Assembly (NCBI RefSeq): GCF_003952525.1
Contig: NZ_CP034451.1
Span: 4,216,001-4,280,000, forward strand
Source of the DNA: Mesorhizobium sp. M3A.F.Ca.ET.080.04.2.1
GTDB lineage: Bacteria > Pseudomonadota > Alphaproteobacteria > Rhizobiales > Rhizobiaceae
Direction of reading: 5' to 3'
DNA length: 64,000 bases
Below, one piece after another: positions 26,542 to 35,587 of the stretch (positions are counted from its first letter, which is position 1; every line of letters starts with the position of its first letter). Below the pieces are notes generated by a model, which was not told the origin of the DNA, searched no databases, and saw only the letters and a program-made list of their open reading frames with translations. Made by a program: the position numbers and the translations under genes.

Positions 26542-27060
26542 ATGCAGATGTGGTTCGTGAGGGGATTTGGGATGGGTTTTAGCGGCAGGCTGCGCGAGCG
26601 CATGGCCGTGCCGCTGCTGATCTTTGCCGCGGGCCTGTGCGCGATCGCGGCGACCTCGCCGGCGCGCGCCGACTTCCGCGTCTGCAACGCGACGCAGAAC
26701 CTTGTCGGGGTCGGCATCGGCTATCGCGCCAAGGCCGGCTGGATCACCGAAGGCTGGTGGCACATCGAAGGATCGACCTGCAAGACGCTGATCGAAGGGC
26801 CGCTGTCATCAAGGTTTTACTATCTCTATGCAGAAGACGCCGAGCGCGGCGGTCGGTGGGACGGCCCGATCAACATGTGCGTGGCCGAAAAAGAGTTCAA
26901 GATCGCCGGCGTGAATGATTGCGTCGCCCGGGGCTTCCAGCGCGCCGGATTTCAAGAATATGACACGGGCGAGCAGGCAAGCTGGATGGTCCAGCTTACC
27001 GACGAGCCCGCAACGGGAGGCGCGCCAGCGACCCCCGCTCCGGGAACAAACAGTCAATGA
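26542..27060 (+). CDS. DUF1036 domain secreted protein
   Basis: The protein has about 172 residues if started at ATG 26542; a start at 26572 with AGGGG upstream is equally possible. A hydrophobic signal segment (AVPLLIFAAGLCAIAATSPARA) precedes the DUF1036 domain, with FRVCNATQNLVGVGIGYR, GWWHIEGSTCKTLIEGPL and YYLYAEDAERGG. Conserved cysteines probably form disulphides in the periplasm. A Pro/Thr-rich tail ends the protein. Its stop codon overlaps the start of pyk, so the two are translationally coupled. Function is unknown. Confidence 0.88.
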   Translation: MQMWFVRGFGMGFSGRLRERMAVPLLIFAAGLCAIAATSPARADFRVCNATQNLVGVGIGYRAKAGWITEGWWHIEGSTCKTLIEGPLSSRFYYLYAEDAERGGRWDGPINMCVAEKEFKIAGVNDCVARGFQRAGFQEYDTGEQASWMVQLTDEPATGGAPATPAPGTNSQ

Positions 27061-28484
27061 GACGTAGCCGCAAGGTCAAGATCCTCGCCACCATCGGTCC
27101 GGCTTCTTCATCCGACGAGATGCTGAAGAAGCTTTTCGAAGCGGGCGCCGATGTCTTTCGCATCAATATGAGCCACACCGACCACGAACTGATGCGCACG
27201 CTCGTCCGCCGCATCCGCGCCGTCGAGGCGGATGTCGGGCGTCCGATCGGCATTCTGGCCGACCTGCAGGGTCCGAAGCTCAGGGTCGGCAAGTTTGCCA
27301 ATGGCAAGGAGGCGCTGACCGCCGGCCAGACGTTCACGCTCGACGACAATCCCGAACCCGGCACGTCGAAGAGGGTCTATCTGCCGCACCCGGAAATCCT
27401 GAGCTCGGTCGAGGCCGGTCACCGGCTTTTGATCGACGACGGCAAGCTGGAGCTCAAGGCGGTGAAGAGCGACGGCAAGTCGATCACCTGCACGGTCGTG
27501 GCCGGCACCTCCATCTCGGACAAGAAAGGCGTCAGCCTTCCCGACACCGTGCTGCCAGTCGGCGCGCTCACCGAGAAGGACCGCGCGGACCTCGACGCGG
27601 TGCTCGCGGAAAGCATCGATTGGGTGGCGCTGTCCTTCGTGCAGCGGCCGGAGGATCTGGCCGAAGCGCGCAAGATCGCGCGCGGCCGGGCGCTGATCAT
27701 GGCCAAGATCGAAAAGCCCCAGGCGGTCGCCCGCCTGACGGAGATCATCGAATTGTCCGACGCGCTGATGGTCGCGCGCGGCGATCTCGGCGTCGAGATG
27801 CCGCTGGAGGCGGTGCCCGGCATCCAGAAGCAGATCACGCGCGCCGCCCGCCGCGCCGGAAAGCCGGTGGTGATCGCAACGCAGATGCTGGAATCGATGA
27901 TCACCGCGCCGGTGCCGACCCGTGCCGAGGTATCCGACGTGTCGACCGCGGTGTTCGAGGGCGCAGACGCGATCATGCTTTCGGCCGAATCCGCGGCCGG
28001 CGCCTACCCGGTCGAGGCGGTCGGCATGATGAACCGCATCGCCACCAAGGTCGAAACCGATCCGACCTATGCCGGCATCATCAACGCACAGCGCTCGGAG
28101 CCGGAAGCAACCGGTGCCGACGCGATTTCACTCGCCGCGCGCGAGATCGCCGAGACGCTGAAGCTGTCGGCGATCATCACCTATACCGCCTCGGGCACGA
28201 CGGGCCTGCGCGCCGCGCGCGAACGGCCGCAGGTGCCGATCGTGGCGCTGTCGCCGATCGTCAACACGGCGCGGCGGCTTTCGCTTTTGTGGGGCACGCA
28301 CTGCGTCGTGTCCCCGGATGCCACCGATCTCGACGACATGGTCAACCGCGCCTGCCGCATCGCGCTCGACGAAGGCTTCGGCAAGCCGGGCGACCGCGTC
28401 ATCATCACCGCCGGCGTGCCGCTGAGGACGCCGGGCTCGACCAACATGCTGCGGATTGCGTATGTGGGGTCGGACACGCATTAG
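27057..28484 (+). CDS. pyk: pyruvate kinase
   Basis: This 475-residue enzyme transfers phosphate from phosphoenolpyruvate to ADP, the last step of glycolysis. It shows KILATIGPASSS, FRINMSHTDHE, ILADLQGPKLRVG, the catalytic lysine region ALIMAKIEKPQAV, MVARGDLGVEMPLE and TQMLESM, all standard pyruvate kinase motifs. The C-terminal allosteric-type domain is present and ends at about residue 475. It starts four bases inside the DUF1036 gene. No terminator with a T-run follows, although CAATCGCT/AGCGATTG forms a dyad at 28510-28538. Confidence 0.96.
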   Translation: MRRSRKVKILATIGPASSSDEMLKKLFEAGADVFRINMSHTDHELMRTLVRRIRAVEADVGRPIGILADLQGPKLRVGKFANGKEALTAGQTFTLDDNPEPGTSKRVYLPHPEILSSVEAGHRLLIDDGKLELKAVKSDGKSITCTVVAGTSISDKKGVSLPDTVLPVGALTEKDRADLDAVLAESIDWVALSFVQRPEDLAEARKIARGRALIMAKIEKPQAVARLTEIIELSDALMVARGDLGVEMPLEAVPGIQKQITRAARRAGKPVVIATQMLESMITAPVPTRAEVSDVSTAVFEGADAIMLSAESAAGAYPVEAVGMMNRIATKVETDPTYAGIINAQRSEPEATGADAISLAAREIAETLKLSAIITYTASGTTGLRAARERPQVPIVALSPIVNTARRLSLLWGTHCVVSPDATDLDDMVNRACRIALDEGFGKPGDRVIITAGVPLRTPGSTNMLRIAYVGSDTH

Positions 28485-28602
28485 CCGCTGCCTGTAGCCA
28501 ATCACTGGCCAATCGCTTCCGCGAAGCACCAGCGATTGCTGCCGCCGCATGAGCCTATGCAGCGCCATTTCGATGGCGTTTGGCGACAGTGGTGAAAACC
28601 GC

Positions 28603-29664
28603 TTAGCCCGGCGCGAGCTCCGCGTCGGGCGCTTTGAGTTCCGGGCATCTGCCGGCACCTTGGGTGTCGCCGGCAACGCGGCTTTCCACCGTCCTTGCCA
28701 TCGCCAGAAGGTCGATGGCCGCTCCGGCCGCTTTCTCGATCGCGCCGACCACCAGATCGGGCGCGATCCAGTCGGGTTTGTGGCCGAGATTGTGGACCCA
28801 GACGAGCTCAGCACCAGGGATGTCGCGCTCGAGGCCGACCGAGTGGATCGTGGCGTACACGACCTTGTCGCGATCGCCTGAGATAACCACCGTCGGCGCG
28901 CTGATCTCGCGGTAGTGAGGCGAGGCCGTCCGGGTGTATTCATAGAGCTGGGCCACATCGATGGCATTGGCGCGGAAGGCGGACGGCCGCAGCACCAGCG
29001 GGATGGCGGCGTTGGCGATATAGCCCTCCGGCACCTTGTTGGGCGAGAAGACGCAGGCCGTCGCATTGCCGAGTTGCAGCATGCCGGCGGGATAGGCGAG
29101 CGTCTCGGAAAACAGCCGGCCGACTGCGGGGGTGGCCGTCAGCTTGTAATACCAGGCGGTCGCGCCGCCAGGCCAGGGATGGCTGACGGGCGCCAGGAAG
29201 ACGAGGCCGAGCGTCTTTTCCGGATGGTTTCGCGCAAAGGCGGTGGTGACCGCGCCGCCAAAGGAATGGCCGACGATGATGGCCTTGGCGAGACCGAGGC
29301 GATCCATCAGCGCGGCGATTGTGTCTCCCTGCGCCGCCAGCGTTTCGTTGTTGCCGCGTTCCGACCAGCCGAAGCCCGGCCGGTCGAAAAACAGCATCTC
29401 GGCACGGCCTTCGAGCAGCGGCCTGAGCGGCAGCATCTGGTCGTTGAGGTTGGCGCTGGCGCCATGGATGAAAACGACCGGCGGCAGATCGCCGCCGGCG
29501 GGAGCCGGGATATGGACGTAGTGGATCCGGGCGCCGTTGATCTCGGTGAACTGACCCACTGGCGGATTGCGGCGCTCAACCACCCAGAGGCCGGCACGGG
29601 TAACGCCGGCCAGGGCAAAGACGGACGCGATGAGGAAGAAAAGCGCGGCGAAGATGAGGTTCAT
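28603..29664 (-). CDS. alpha/beta-fold hydrolase, membrane-anchored
   Basis: This 353-residue protein begins with a hydrophobic segment (LIFAALFFLIASVFALAGVTRA) that should anchor it in the inner membrane or direct it outside. The hydrolase core has FIHGASANL as oxyanion loop, FDRPGFGWS, the nucleophile elbow GHSFGG, an acid residue in VISGDRDKVV and the histidine in WVHNLGHKPDW. Ester or epoxide hydrolysis is possible; the substrate is not known. The C-terminal 30 residues look disordered. A G-rich inverted repeat lies just upstream of its start codon. Confidence 0.87.
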   Translation of the reverse strand: MNLIFAALFFLIASVFALAGVTRAGLWVVERRNPPVGQFTEINGARIHYVHIPAPAGGDLPPVVFIHGASANLNDQMLPLRPLLEGRAEMLFFDRPGFGWSERGNNETLAAQGDTIAALMDRLGLAKAIIVGHSFGGAVTTAFARNHPEKTLGLVFLAPVSHPWPGGATAWYYKLTATPAVGRLFSETLAYPAGMLQLGNATACVFSPNKVPEGYIANAAIPLVLRPSAFRANAIDVAQLYEYTRTASPHYREISAPTVVISGDRDKVVYATIHSVGLERDIPGAELVWVHNLGHKPDWIAPDLVVGAIEKAAGAAIDLLAMARTVESRVAGDTQGAGRCPELKAPDAELAPG

Positions 29665-29696
29665 GCGAGGAAGTACGAAGATGGGAGGAATTAGTT

Positions 29697-29784
29697 TTAG
29701 GGGAGTAGGGGAGTAGGGGAGCAGGGGAGGTGTTCCGAGCCAATCTACGCTATTCCCTTACTCCCCTATTCCCCTACTCCCTTA
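29697..29784. repeat. G-quadruplex-forming inverted repeat
   Basis: Four GGGG runs at 29700, 29708, 29716 and 29724 have an exact 8-base period with 4-base loops. They are mirrored by C-runs at 29755, 29763, 29771 and 29779. The two arms can pair as an imperfect hairpin of about 30 bp, or each G-strand can form a quadruplex. The element lies between two minus-strand genes. Confidence 0.85.
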
Positions 29785-29790
29785 AAAGAA

Positions 29791-30411
29791 TCAAATGCCT
29801 TCGCCTGCCAGCTCTTCCGAAAGCGCGGAGACCTGGTCCTGGGCGCTGCGCATCATCGGATAGATGGTCAGCACTCTCTGCCAGGCTTCGAGCGCCGATT
29901 GCTTGTGGCCGGTCTCGGTCATGATCTGGGCCAGCCCGGAGAGGGCGCCGAAATGGCGCGGCTCGAGCCGCAGCGTGTGATCGATGTCGGACATCGACTT
30001 GCCGTAGTTCTTCATCAGGAAATGCACGGTGGCTCGCCGGTTCCAGCCCTCGGCATAGTCCGGCTGCAAGATCACCACCTGGTCGAGAAAATCGAGCGCG
30101 ACGCCGAATTTCTGGTCTTCCGCCGCCTTTTGCGCCCACCGCATCATCAGGTCGATCGAGGCGCTGCCGGACTGGTTCCACTCGCTCCAGATGCGGCCGG
30201 CGATGCGCTCGGCGGCCTTTTCATTGCGCTCGCGCCTGAGGTCGGCAAACAGCTGGTCGAGGCGGCCCTGCCTGGTGGAGGGGACCGGCGGCGGTGTGAT
30301 GGCCGGTGGCGGCGAGGCCACGGACGGCTGCGTGGGCTGATCCTGCGCCGAAGCAGGCAAGGCAGGGCAGGCGAGGAGCAGGGCGGCGAGAGAAGCAAAA
30401 AGAGTCCGCAT
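29791..30411 (-). CDS. secreted tetratricopeptide repeat protein
   Basis: This 206-residue protein has a signal peptide (MRTLFASLAALLLACPALPASA) and a Pro-rich linker. Three to four helical TPR-like repeats follow, with FGVALDFLDQVVILQPDYAEGWNRRA, NYGKSMSDIDHTLRLEPRHFGALSGLA and KQSALEAWQRVLTIYP. It should be periplasmic and act as a protein-interaction scaffold; the partner is unknown. It is the upstream neighbour of the G-rich inverted repeat and of the alpha/beta hydrolase on the same strand. Confidence 0.88.
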   Translation of the reverse strand: MRTLFASLAALLLACPALPASAQDQPTQPSVASPPPAITPPPVPSTRQGRLDQLFADLRRERNEKAAERIAGRIWSEWNQSGSASIDLMMRWAQKAAEDQKFGVALDFLDQVVILQPDYAEGWNRRATVHFLMKNYGKSMSDIDHTLRLEPRHFGALSGLAQIMTETGHKQSALEAWQRVLTIYPMMRSAQDQVSALSEELAGEGI

Positions 30412-30511
30412 CGCCGGAATCTAATCCCGGACGGCGGATCGTCAATCTGATTTTAGCGTGAGAGCGCCGGCGAACCGGCAGTCAACATCAGCAAACGCGG
30501 CCCGTTGTTTT

Positions 30512-30550
30512 TTGCGCATGCCGTTTTCCCACTTTTGGGGGACATGCATC
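30512..30550. repeat. short dispersed palindromic element with GCATG arms
   Basis: GCATG and CATGC arms enclose an inner CCCA/TGGG dyad. It resembles the element at 19914-20022. It lies 3' of rpmJ on the minus strand. Confidence 0.5.
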
Positions 30551-30566
30551 AAGCCGCGCGCAAGCC

Positions 30567-30692
30567 TCAGCCCTGGCGCGCCTTGTAGCGCGGAGCGGTC
30601 TTGTTGATGATGTAGATGCGTCCCTTGCGGCGAACCAGCCGGTTGTCGCGGTGACGCGCCTTGAGCGCCTTGAGCGAATTCTTGATCTTCAT
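30567..30692 (-). CDS. rpmJ: 50S ribosomal protein L36, cysteine-free type
   Basis: This 41-residue protein reads [18 protein letters not shown], then [23 protein letters not shown]. It belongs to the short L36 type without the four zinc-binding cysteines (C-minus form). The gene is too short to stand out as an open frame, but the protein is unmistakable. It stands alone, and its upstream sequence on the minus strand folds into two strong GC hairpins. Confidence 0.95.
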   Translation of the reverse strand: MKIKNSLKALKARHRDNRLVRRKGRIYIINKTAPRYKARQG

Positions 30693-30712
30693 GGTCTTGC
30701 CTGTTTGGTCGG

Positions 30713-30762
30713 GGCCCGGTCCCGGGCCGAATTTTAAAGGCGCGCCCGAAAAAGCGCGCCTT
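30713..30762 (-). promoter_or_regulatory. two-hairpin structured leader upstream of rpmJ
   Basis: GGCCCGG-TC-CCGGGCC (30713-30728) lies about 20 bases before the rpmJ start. AAGGCGCGC with GCGCGCCTT (30737-30762, 8-base loop) lies further upstream. On the minus strand the outer hairpin precedes TTTAAAATT. It may control or terminate transcription into rpmJ; it is a candidate only. Confidence 0.45.
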
Positions 30763-30910
30763 GTGAACTTGCGTGGCTCTTAAACGAGGAGCCTTGCCTA
30801 TGTCAACCGCATGGCCGGCTCCTATGCCGCAAATGGCAGGGCTCATCAAATATTCGCCATCGCAACCGCGCGGCATTGCGCGACTCGAAAGCTGCTGGAA
30901 AAGTGCCCGC

Positions 30911-31354
30911 GTGAAGCGATCGGAGTCCACCTTGCGCCCTCTCTTTCTCTCCGCCTGCCTTATCCTCCTTGGAACGGCGCCTGTTGCCTGGGGGCAGGAG
31001 TGCGACCGCAGCGACGACAGCCAGTCGATGATGAATATCTGCGCCAATGCCGACTTTCAGACCGCCGACGCCAAGCTCAATGCCGCCTACAAGGATCTGG
31101 TCGGCCGCAACGACGAGAAAGCCAACAAGCTGCTGCAAACGGCGCAACGCGCCTGGATCGCCTTCCGCGATGCCGAATGCGCCTATTCGACCGCCGGCAG
31201 CGAGGGCGGCTCCATCCATCCGATGGAGGTATCGCAGTGCCTGACGGAGCTGACCAACGAGCGCACCAAGCAGCTGACGTCCGGTCCCAACTGCCAGGAA
31301 GGCGATCCAAGCTGTGCCAGCCCGGACGAGGACGAAGATCAGGACATGCAATAG
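30911..31354 (+). CDS. secreted LprI-like lysozyme inhibitor family protein
   Basis: The protein has 147 residues if started at GTG 30911, the codon that puts the hydrophobic segment LFLSACLILLGTAPVAWG at the N-terminus as a signal peptide; longer starts exist upstream. The LprI domain follows with four or more cysteines: CDRSDDSQSMMNICANADF, LNAAYKDLVGR, AQRAWIAFRDAECAYST and VSQCLTELTNERTKQL. The tail is acidic (DEDEDQDMQ). The family includes an inhibitor of lysozyme in mycobacteria, but most rhizobial members are uncharacterised. Confidence 0.82.
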   Translation: MKRSESTLRPLFLSACLILLGTAPVAWGQECDRSDDSQSMMNICANADFQTADAKLNAAYKDLVGRNDEKANKLLQTAQRAWIAFRDAECAYSTAGSEGGSIHPMEVSQCLTELTNERTKQLTSGPNCQEGDPSCASPDEDEDQDMQ

Positions 31355-31361
31355 CGCCAGG

Positions 31362-32438
31362 TCAGGCCCGGCGGCTGATCCGGGTGAAATGGCCCATCTT
31401 GCGGCCGGGGCGTGATTCCGCCTTGCCGTAGAGATGCAGCATCAGATCAGGCTCGGCGAGCAGCGCCGGGACCTGCAGCATGTCGTCGCCGATCAGGTTT
31501 TCCATCACGCAGTCGCAATGGCGGCTGGGCGCACCCAGCGGCAGCCCGGCGACGGCGCGGATGTGCTGCTCGAACTGCGAGACGAGGCAGGCCGCCTCCG
31601 TCCAGTGTCCGGAATTATGAACGCGCGGCGCCAGCTCGTTGGCGAGCAGCGAGCCATCGGCAAGGACGAAGAACTCGACGCCGACGACGCCGACATAGTC
31701 GAGCGCCGACAGGATTTTCGCCGCCGCTTTCTTCGCCGCCGCGGCCGTATCCGGCCTGATGGCGGCCGGCAGGGTCGAGCTGCGCAGGATGCCCTCGCGA
31801 TGGACGTTCTCGGCCGGGTCGTAGGCGGCGATGCTTGCGTCAATTCCACGCGCGGCGATCACCGAAATCTCGCGCTCGAAGGCGACGAGCGATTCGAGGA
31901 TCAGCGGCACATTGCCCATCGCCTCGCAGGTGCCGGCAAAGCCGCCCGTCTCCATGTTGCGGAAGACGCGCTGGCCCTTGCCGTCATAGCCCATGCGCCG
32001 CGTCTTCAAGACGCCGCTGCCGCTGAATTTCTTCAGCGCGGCCGTCAGCTGCTCGTCATTGTCGATGGGACAGAATTCAGCGGTCGGGATGCCGATGCCG
32101 TTCAAGAAATGCTTCTCGATCACGCGATCCTGCGCGACTTCGAGCGCGCGGGCCGGCGGGTAGACCGCGACTTTGGTGGCGAGCGTCTCGGCCGCCGCAA
32201 CTGGGACATTCTCGAATTCGTAGGTGACGACGGCGCTCGCCGCAGCCAGTTCGGCAAGCGCTGCCGGGTTGTCATAGGCGGCGACGATCTGGCGATTGGC
32301 GACCTGCGCCGCAGGGCAGTCGACCTGCGGTTCCAGCACGATCGTGCGATAGCCGAGACGAGCGGCGGCCATCGCCAGCATGCGGCCGAGCTGGCCGCCG
32401 CCGATGATGCCGATGGTCGATCCGGGGACCAGGCTCAC
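31362..32438 (-). CDS. purK: 5-(carboxyamino)imidazole ribonucleotide synthase
   Basis: This 358-residue ATP-grasp enzyme converts aminoimidazole ribonucleotide and bicarbonate to N5-carboxyaminoimidazole ribonucleotide in purine synthesis. It has [16 protein letters not shown] at the N-terminus, then [47 protein letters not shown] and [16 protein letters not shown], all PurK motifs. The start codon is GTG at 32438 and overlaps the purE stop codon by four bases (GTGA), so purE and purK form a coupled pair. Confidence 0.95.
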   Translation of the reverse strand: MSLVPGSTIGIIGGGQLGRMLAMAAARLGYRTIVLEPQVDCPAAQVANRQIVAAYDNPAALAELAAASAVVTYEFENVPVAAAETLATKVAVYPPARALEVAQDRVIEKHFLNGIGIPTAEFCPIDNDEQLTAALKKFSGSGVLKTRRMGYDGKGQRVFRNMETGGFAGTCEAMGNVPLILESLVAFEREISVIAARGIDASIAAYDPAENVHREGILRSSTLPAAIRPDTAAAAKKAAAKILSALDYVGVVGVEFFVLADGSLLANELAPRVHNSGHWTEAACLVSQFEQHIRAVAGLPLGAPSRHCDCVMENLIGDDMLQVPALLAEPDLMLHLYGKAESRPGRKMGHFTRISRRA

Positions 32439-32932
32439 GGCGTATCCGCCGGCTCGGCGGCGACCTTGGCGGTCTGCGCGGCGCGCCAGGCGTCGAGCCT
32501 GGCGGCGAGCTTGTCATCGTGGAGCGCAAGCACCGCGGCGGCGAGAAGGGCGGCGTTGGCGGCGCCCGCCTTGCCGATGGCTAAAGTGCCAACGGGAATG
32601 CCGGCCGGCATCTGCACGATGGAGAGGAGCGAGTCCTGACCGGAGAGCGCCTTCGATTCCACCGGCACGCCGAAGACGGGCAGCGGCGTCATCGCCGCGG
32701 TCATGCCGGGCAGGTGCGCGGCACCGCCGGCGCCGGCGATGATCACCTTGTAGCCGGCCGCCTTGGCACCCTTGGCGAATTCATAAAGGCGGTCCGGCGT
32801 GCGATGCGCCGAGACGATCAGCTTCTTGTGCGGAACGCCCAGCGCATCCAGGATTTCCGCCGCCTGGCGCATCGTCGCCCAGTCGGACTGGCTGCCCATG
32901 ATGATGGCGACGTCGGCATGCTGATCGGTCAA
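32435..32932 (-). CDS. purE: N5-carboxyaminoimidazole ribonucleotide mutase
   Basis: The protein has about 165 residues. It moves the carboxyl group made by PurK to C4 of the imidazole ring. [27 protein letters not shown] and [15 protein letters not shown] are the family core. The start is a TTG at 32932, preceded by GGGGAG; a second TTG 21 bases further upstream (32953) is possible. No in-frame ATG lies before the essential MGSQSD motif, so a rare start codon is required. It is the first gene of the purEK pair. Confidence 0.93.
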   Translation of the reverse strand: MTDQHADVAIIMGSQSDWATMRQAAEILDALGVPHKKLIVSAHRTPDRLYEFAKGAKAAGYKVIIAGAGGAAHLPGMTAAMTPLPVFGVPVESKALSGQDSLLSIVQMPAGIPVGTLAIGKAGAANAALLAAAVLALHDDKLAARLDAWRAAQTAKVAAEPADTP

Positions 32933-33021
32933 TGCATCGCTCCCCGGCGGCAAAGGCGCGCCTTAGCGGAATTCGCCGACAGCCGCAAGGATTGTCGCGG
33001 CTGTGGCGCCCCGGGGAGAGT

Positions 33022-34227
33022 TTAGTCCGGCCAGCGCAGCGCCCCACTCGAATTCTTGCGCGGCGCTTTCATCGCATCCGCCGGGCGGTCCTTGGCAGTC
33101 AGTACCGCGCGCAAGCACTCGGCCACGATCTCGGCCTCGCCGGGATGGAGATTGCAGGGGTCGAGGAAGAAGTGGCCGCGTTCGACCTCGTGGTTGCGCA
33201 CAATGACGGGCGGCGACCCGGCCGCAAGCGCCGAAGCGAGGCCGGCAGCGGTGAAGCGGCTCTCCGGACGCACGAACACCTGCAGGCGGTCGAGTGGATT
33301 GGCGGTCGGGTCGGGGATGATCTGAGCGCCTATGCCCGGAATGTCCTGGAGCGCATCCTTCCACAGCTTGAGCGCCGCCTCCTCGCGCCGGCGGATGCCG
33401 GCGTGATCGCGCTTCTCCCAGGCCTCGAGCGCCGCCATGGTGCCGGCGATGCTTTCCTTGCCGACCTTCATGGCGCGGGCGACGCCGCGGTTCTGCAAAT
33501 AGGCGGCGCGCACCAGATCCTTGCGTCCGGTAACGATACCGCTGGTCGGGCCGCTGAGAAATTTGTGGCCGCTGTAGACGACGATGTCGGCGCCGCGCGC
33601 GAGGAAGGCGCGCAGATCGTATTCCGAAGCGGCGTCGACAATCACCGGCACGCCCTTGGCATGACAGATCTCGCAGAACTCCTCCAGCGAGAGCATGCCG
33701 TATTGCACCGTGTGGTGAGCGACCACGTAGAGCGCTGCGGCCGTGCGCTCGTTGATCGCTTCGCGTACGTGATAATCCTGCGTGACGCTTACGGTGCCCG
33801 CCGGCACCACCTTGGCGCCGGCGACGCGGATCGACTGGTCGATCGGCGCGCCGTAATTGACGATGTGGCCGAGCTGGATGACGACCTCCGACTTCAGCCC
33901 TTCGGTGTCGTCCGGCAGCCGCTCGATCGCCAAAAGATTCGTGCCGGTCATGGCGCCTGCGATCGCCATGGTGATGCCGCTGGCGCAGCAGGCGGTGATG
34001 AAGCCCGCCTCGCCGCCGGTGAGGCGCGCGACGACCGAGCTCGCGGCGCGCTGCAGATCGTCCATTTCCACCCATTGCGAGGCGATCTCGGCCATGGCGC
34101 TGATCGCTTCGGGAACGATGATCGAGGCCCCAAGCGCCGTCATCGTGCCGGAGACGTTGATGATGGGCCTCAAGCCTAGCCTTTCGCGGATCGTGGTGTT
34201 GGAGCCGGTGTCGGAATAGGTCTTCAT
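33022..34227 (-). CDS. DgaE/SelA-like PLP-dependent ammonia-lyase
   Basis: This 401-residue fold-type I PLP enzyme resembles the DgaE group (D-glucosaminate-6-phosphate ammonia-lyase) and SelA-related proteins. The PLP-binding lysine is Lys222 in [14 protein letters not shown], and Asp198 in [11 protein letters not shown] should contact the pyridine nitrogen. It is the last gene of a six-gene operon with an amino acid-type importer and RidA. The likely reaction is deamination of an imported amino or amino sugar acid through an enamine intermediate. The true substrate is not known. The start lies 17 bases after the RidA stop. Confidence 0.8.
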   Translation of the reverse strand: MKTYSDTGSNTTIRERLGLRPIINVSGTMTALGASIIVPEAISAMAEIASQWVEMDDLQRAASSVVARLTGGEAGFITACCASGITMAIAGAMTGTNLLAIERLPDDTEGLKSEVVIQLGHIVNYGAPIDQSIRVAGAKVVPAGTVSVTQDYHVREAINERTAAALYVVAHHTVQYGMLSLEEFCEICHAKGVPVIVDAASEYDLRAFLARGADIVVYSGHKFLSGPTSGIVTGRKDLVRAAYLQNRGVARAMKVGKESIAGTMAALEAWEKRDHAGIRRREEAALKLWKDALQDIPGIGAQIIPDPTANPLDRLQVFVRPESRFTAAGLASALAAGSPPVIVRNHEVERGHFFLDPCNLHPGEAEIVAECLRAVLTAKDRPADAMKAPRKNSSGALRWPD

Positions 34228-34244
34228 GGCAGCAGATCCTAATG

Positions 34245-34706
34245 TCAGGCGGCGATCTCGACCACCGCTTCGATTTCAACGGTTATGTTTCCAGGCAGCG
34301 AGCCGACGCCGATCGCCGAACGCGCATGGCCGCCGATCTTGTCGAAGACGTCGGCGAAGAGATCGGAGCAGCCATTGACCACTTTGGGGTGGTCGCTGAA
34401 GGTCGGCGTCGCATTGACGAAGCCGAGCAGCTTGACGACACGCACGATGCGGCCGAGATCGCCGGCAGCCGCATGCATGACCGCCAGCAGATTGAGGCCG
34501 GTGAGGCGGGCGTGCTCATAGGCCTGCTCGACGGTGACGTCCTCGCCGACCTTGCCGGTGCAGAGCGTGCCGTCGGCGCGCAGCGGTCCCTGGCCGGAGA
34601 GGAAGATCAGCCGGCCGCTCTCGGCATGGGTGACGAAGTTGGCGATGGGTGTCGGCGGCTCGGGCAGCGTCAGGCCGAGTTCGGCGAGCCGGATGTAAGG
34701 CGTCAT
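34245..34706 (-). CDS. RidA family enamine/imine deaminase
   Basis: The protein has 153 residues from ATG 34706. It belongs to the RidA/YjgF group, in particular the longer type with [77 protein letters not shown] and [24 protein letters not shown]. RidA proteins hydrolyse reactive enamines and imines made by PLP enzymes. The PLP lyase encoded immediately downstream in the same operon is the obvious source. Confidence 0.88.
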   Translation of the reverse strand: MTPYIRLAELGLTLPEPPTPIANFVTHAESGRLIFLSGQGPLRADGTLCTGKVGEDVTVEQAYEHARLTGLNLLAVMHAAAGDLGRIVRVVKLLGFVNATPTFSDHPKVVNGCSDLFADVFDKIGGHARSAIGVGSLPGNITVEIEAVVEIAA

Positions 34707-34773
34707 GGAAGAAGGCTCCTTGGATGGTCTCAGCCATCCGATGTCCACAATGAATGGCTTCGGCCACCCGATG

Positions 34774-35583
34774 TCAAAAATGCGAGGCGCGGAAACGCGC
34801 CAGGAAGGTGCGCAGCCGCTCGTTGCTGGTCTCCGCGGCGAGCACCTCCTTCGGCGGCCCGACGGCGCTCACCCCGCCATCGGCCATGAAGACGATGCGG
34901 CTGGAGGCATCGCGGGCGAAGGCCATCTCATGCGTCACCATCACCATGGTCATGCCGTCCTCGGCCAGGCTGCGCACAACGGCCAGCACCTCGCCGACGA
35001 GTTCCGGATCGAGCGCCGAGGTGATCTCGTCGAGCAGCAGGATCTTCGGCTCCATGGCCACCGCGCGGGCAATGCCGACACGCTGCTGCTGGCCGCCGGA
35101 AAGTTCGGCCGGCAGGCTGTCGGCCTTGTGGGCGAGGCCGACACGGCCCAGCCAATGCTCAGCGATCGAACGCGCTTCCGCATTGCTCTTGCCGCGCACC
35201 TTGGTGAGGCCGAGCATGATATTGCCGGCTGCGGTCAGATGCGGGAACAGGTTGAAGCTCTGAAAGACCATGCCGGTCTCGGCGCGCATGGCTGCCAAGT
35301 CGCGCTCGCTGCGCCGCTGGCGCGCGCCGGAGTCGCGAGCAGGACCGGGGCGAAAGCCGACCTCCTTGCCGTCGATGCGGATCGAGCCGCTGTCGTAGCT
35401 TTCGAGGAAGTTGACGCAGCGCAGCAGCGTTGTCTTGCCGCTGCCGGAAGGTCCGATGACGGTGACCACCTCGCCCTTCGCCACTTGCAGGCTGACCGAG
35501 CGCAGAACCGCGACGGAGCCGAAGGATTTCGACACTTCGGCGATATCGAGAAGAGCGGGGCTTGCGTTCGAATTGGCGGCCAT
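34774..35583 (-). CDS. amino acid ABC transporter ATP-binding protein
   Basis: The protein has 269 residues from ATG 35583. It has Walker A (GPSGSGKTT), a Q-loop (GMVFQSFNLFPH), the LSGGQQQR signature, Walker B (ILLLDEITSALDP) and the H-loop region (MVMVTHEMAFARD), matching GlnQ-type ATPases. An insertion of about 15 charged residues (ARDSGARQRRSERD) precedes the Q-loop. It is five bases downstream of the second permease gene and energises this importer. Confidence 0.92.
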   Translation of the reverse strand: MAANSNASPALLDIAEVSKSFGSVAVLRSVSLQVAKGEVVTVIGPSGSGKTTLLRCVNFLESYDSGSIRIDGKEVGFRPGPARDSGARQRRSERDLAAMRAETGMVFQSFNLFPHLTAAGNIMLGLTKVRGKSNAEARSIAEHWLGRVGLAHKADSLPAELSGGQQQRVGIARAVAMEPKILLLDEITSALDPELVGEVLAVVRSLAEDGMTMVMVTHEMAFARDASSRIVFMADGGVSAVGPPKEVLAAETSNERLRTFLARFRASHF

Positions 35584-35587
35584 CGTC

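Noticed and set aside
30773..30910. Longer N-terminus for the LprI-like protein
   Set aside because: The extra 46 residues have no family match and would bury the signal peptide inside the protein.
33022..34227. Selenocysteine synthase (SelA) for the PLP enzyme
   Set aside because: The protein resembles SelA-related enzymes, but no selB, selC or selD is near, and the operon with RidA and an importer fits a catabolic lyase better.
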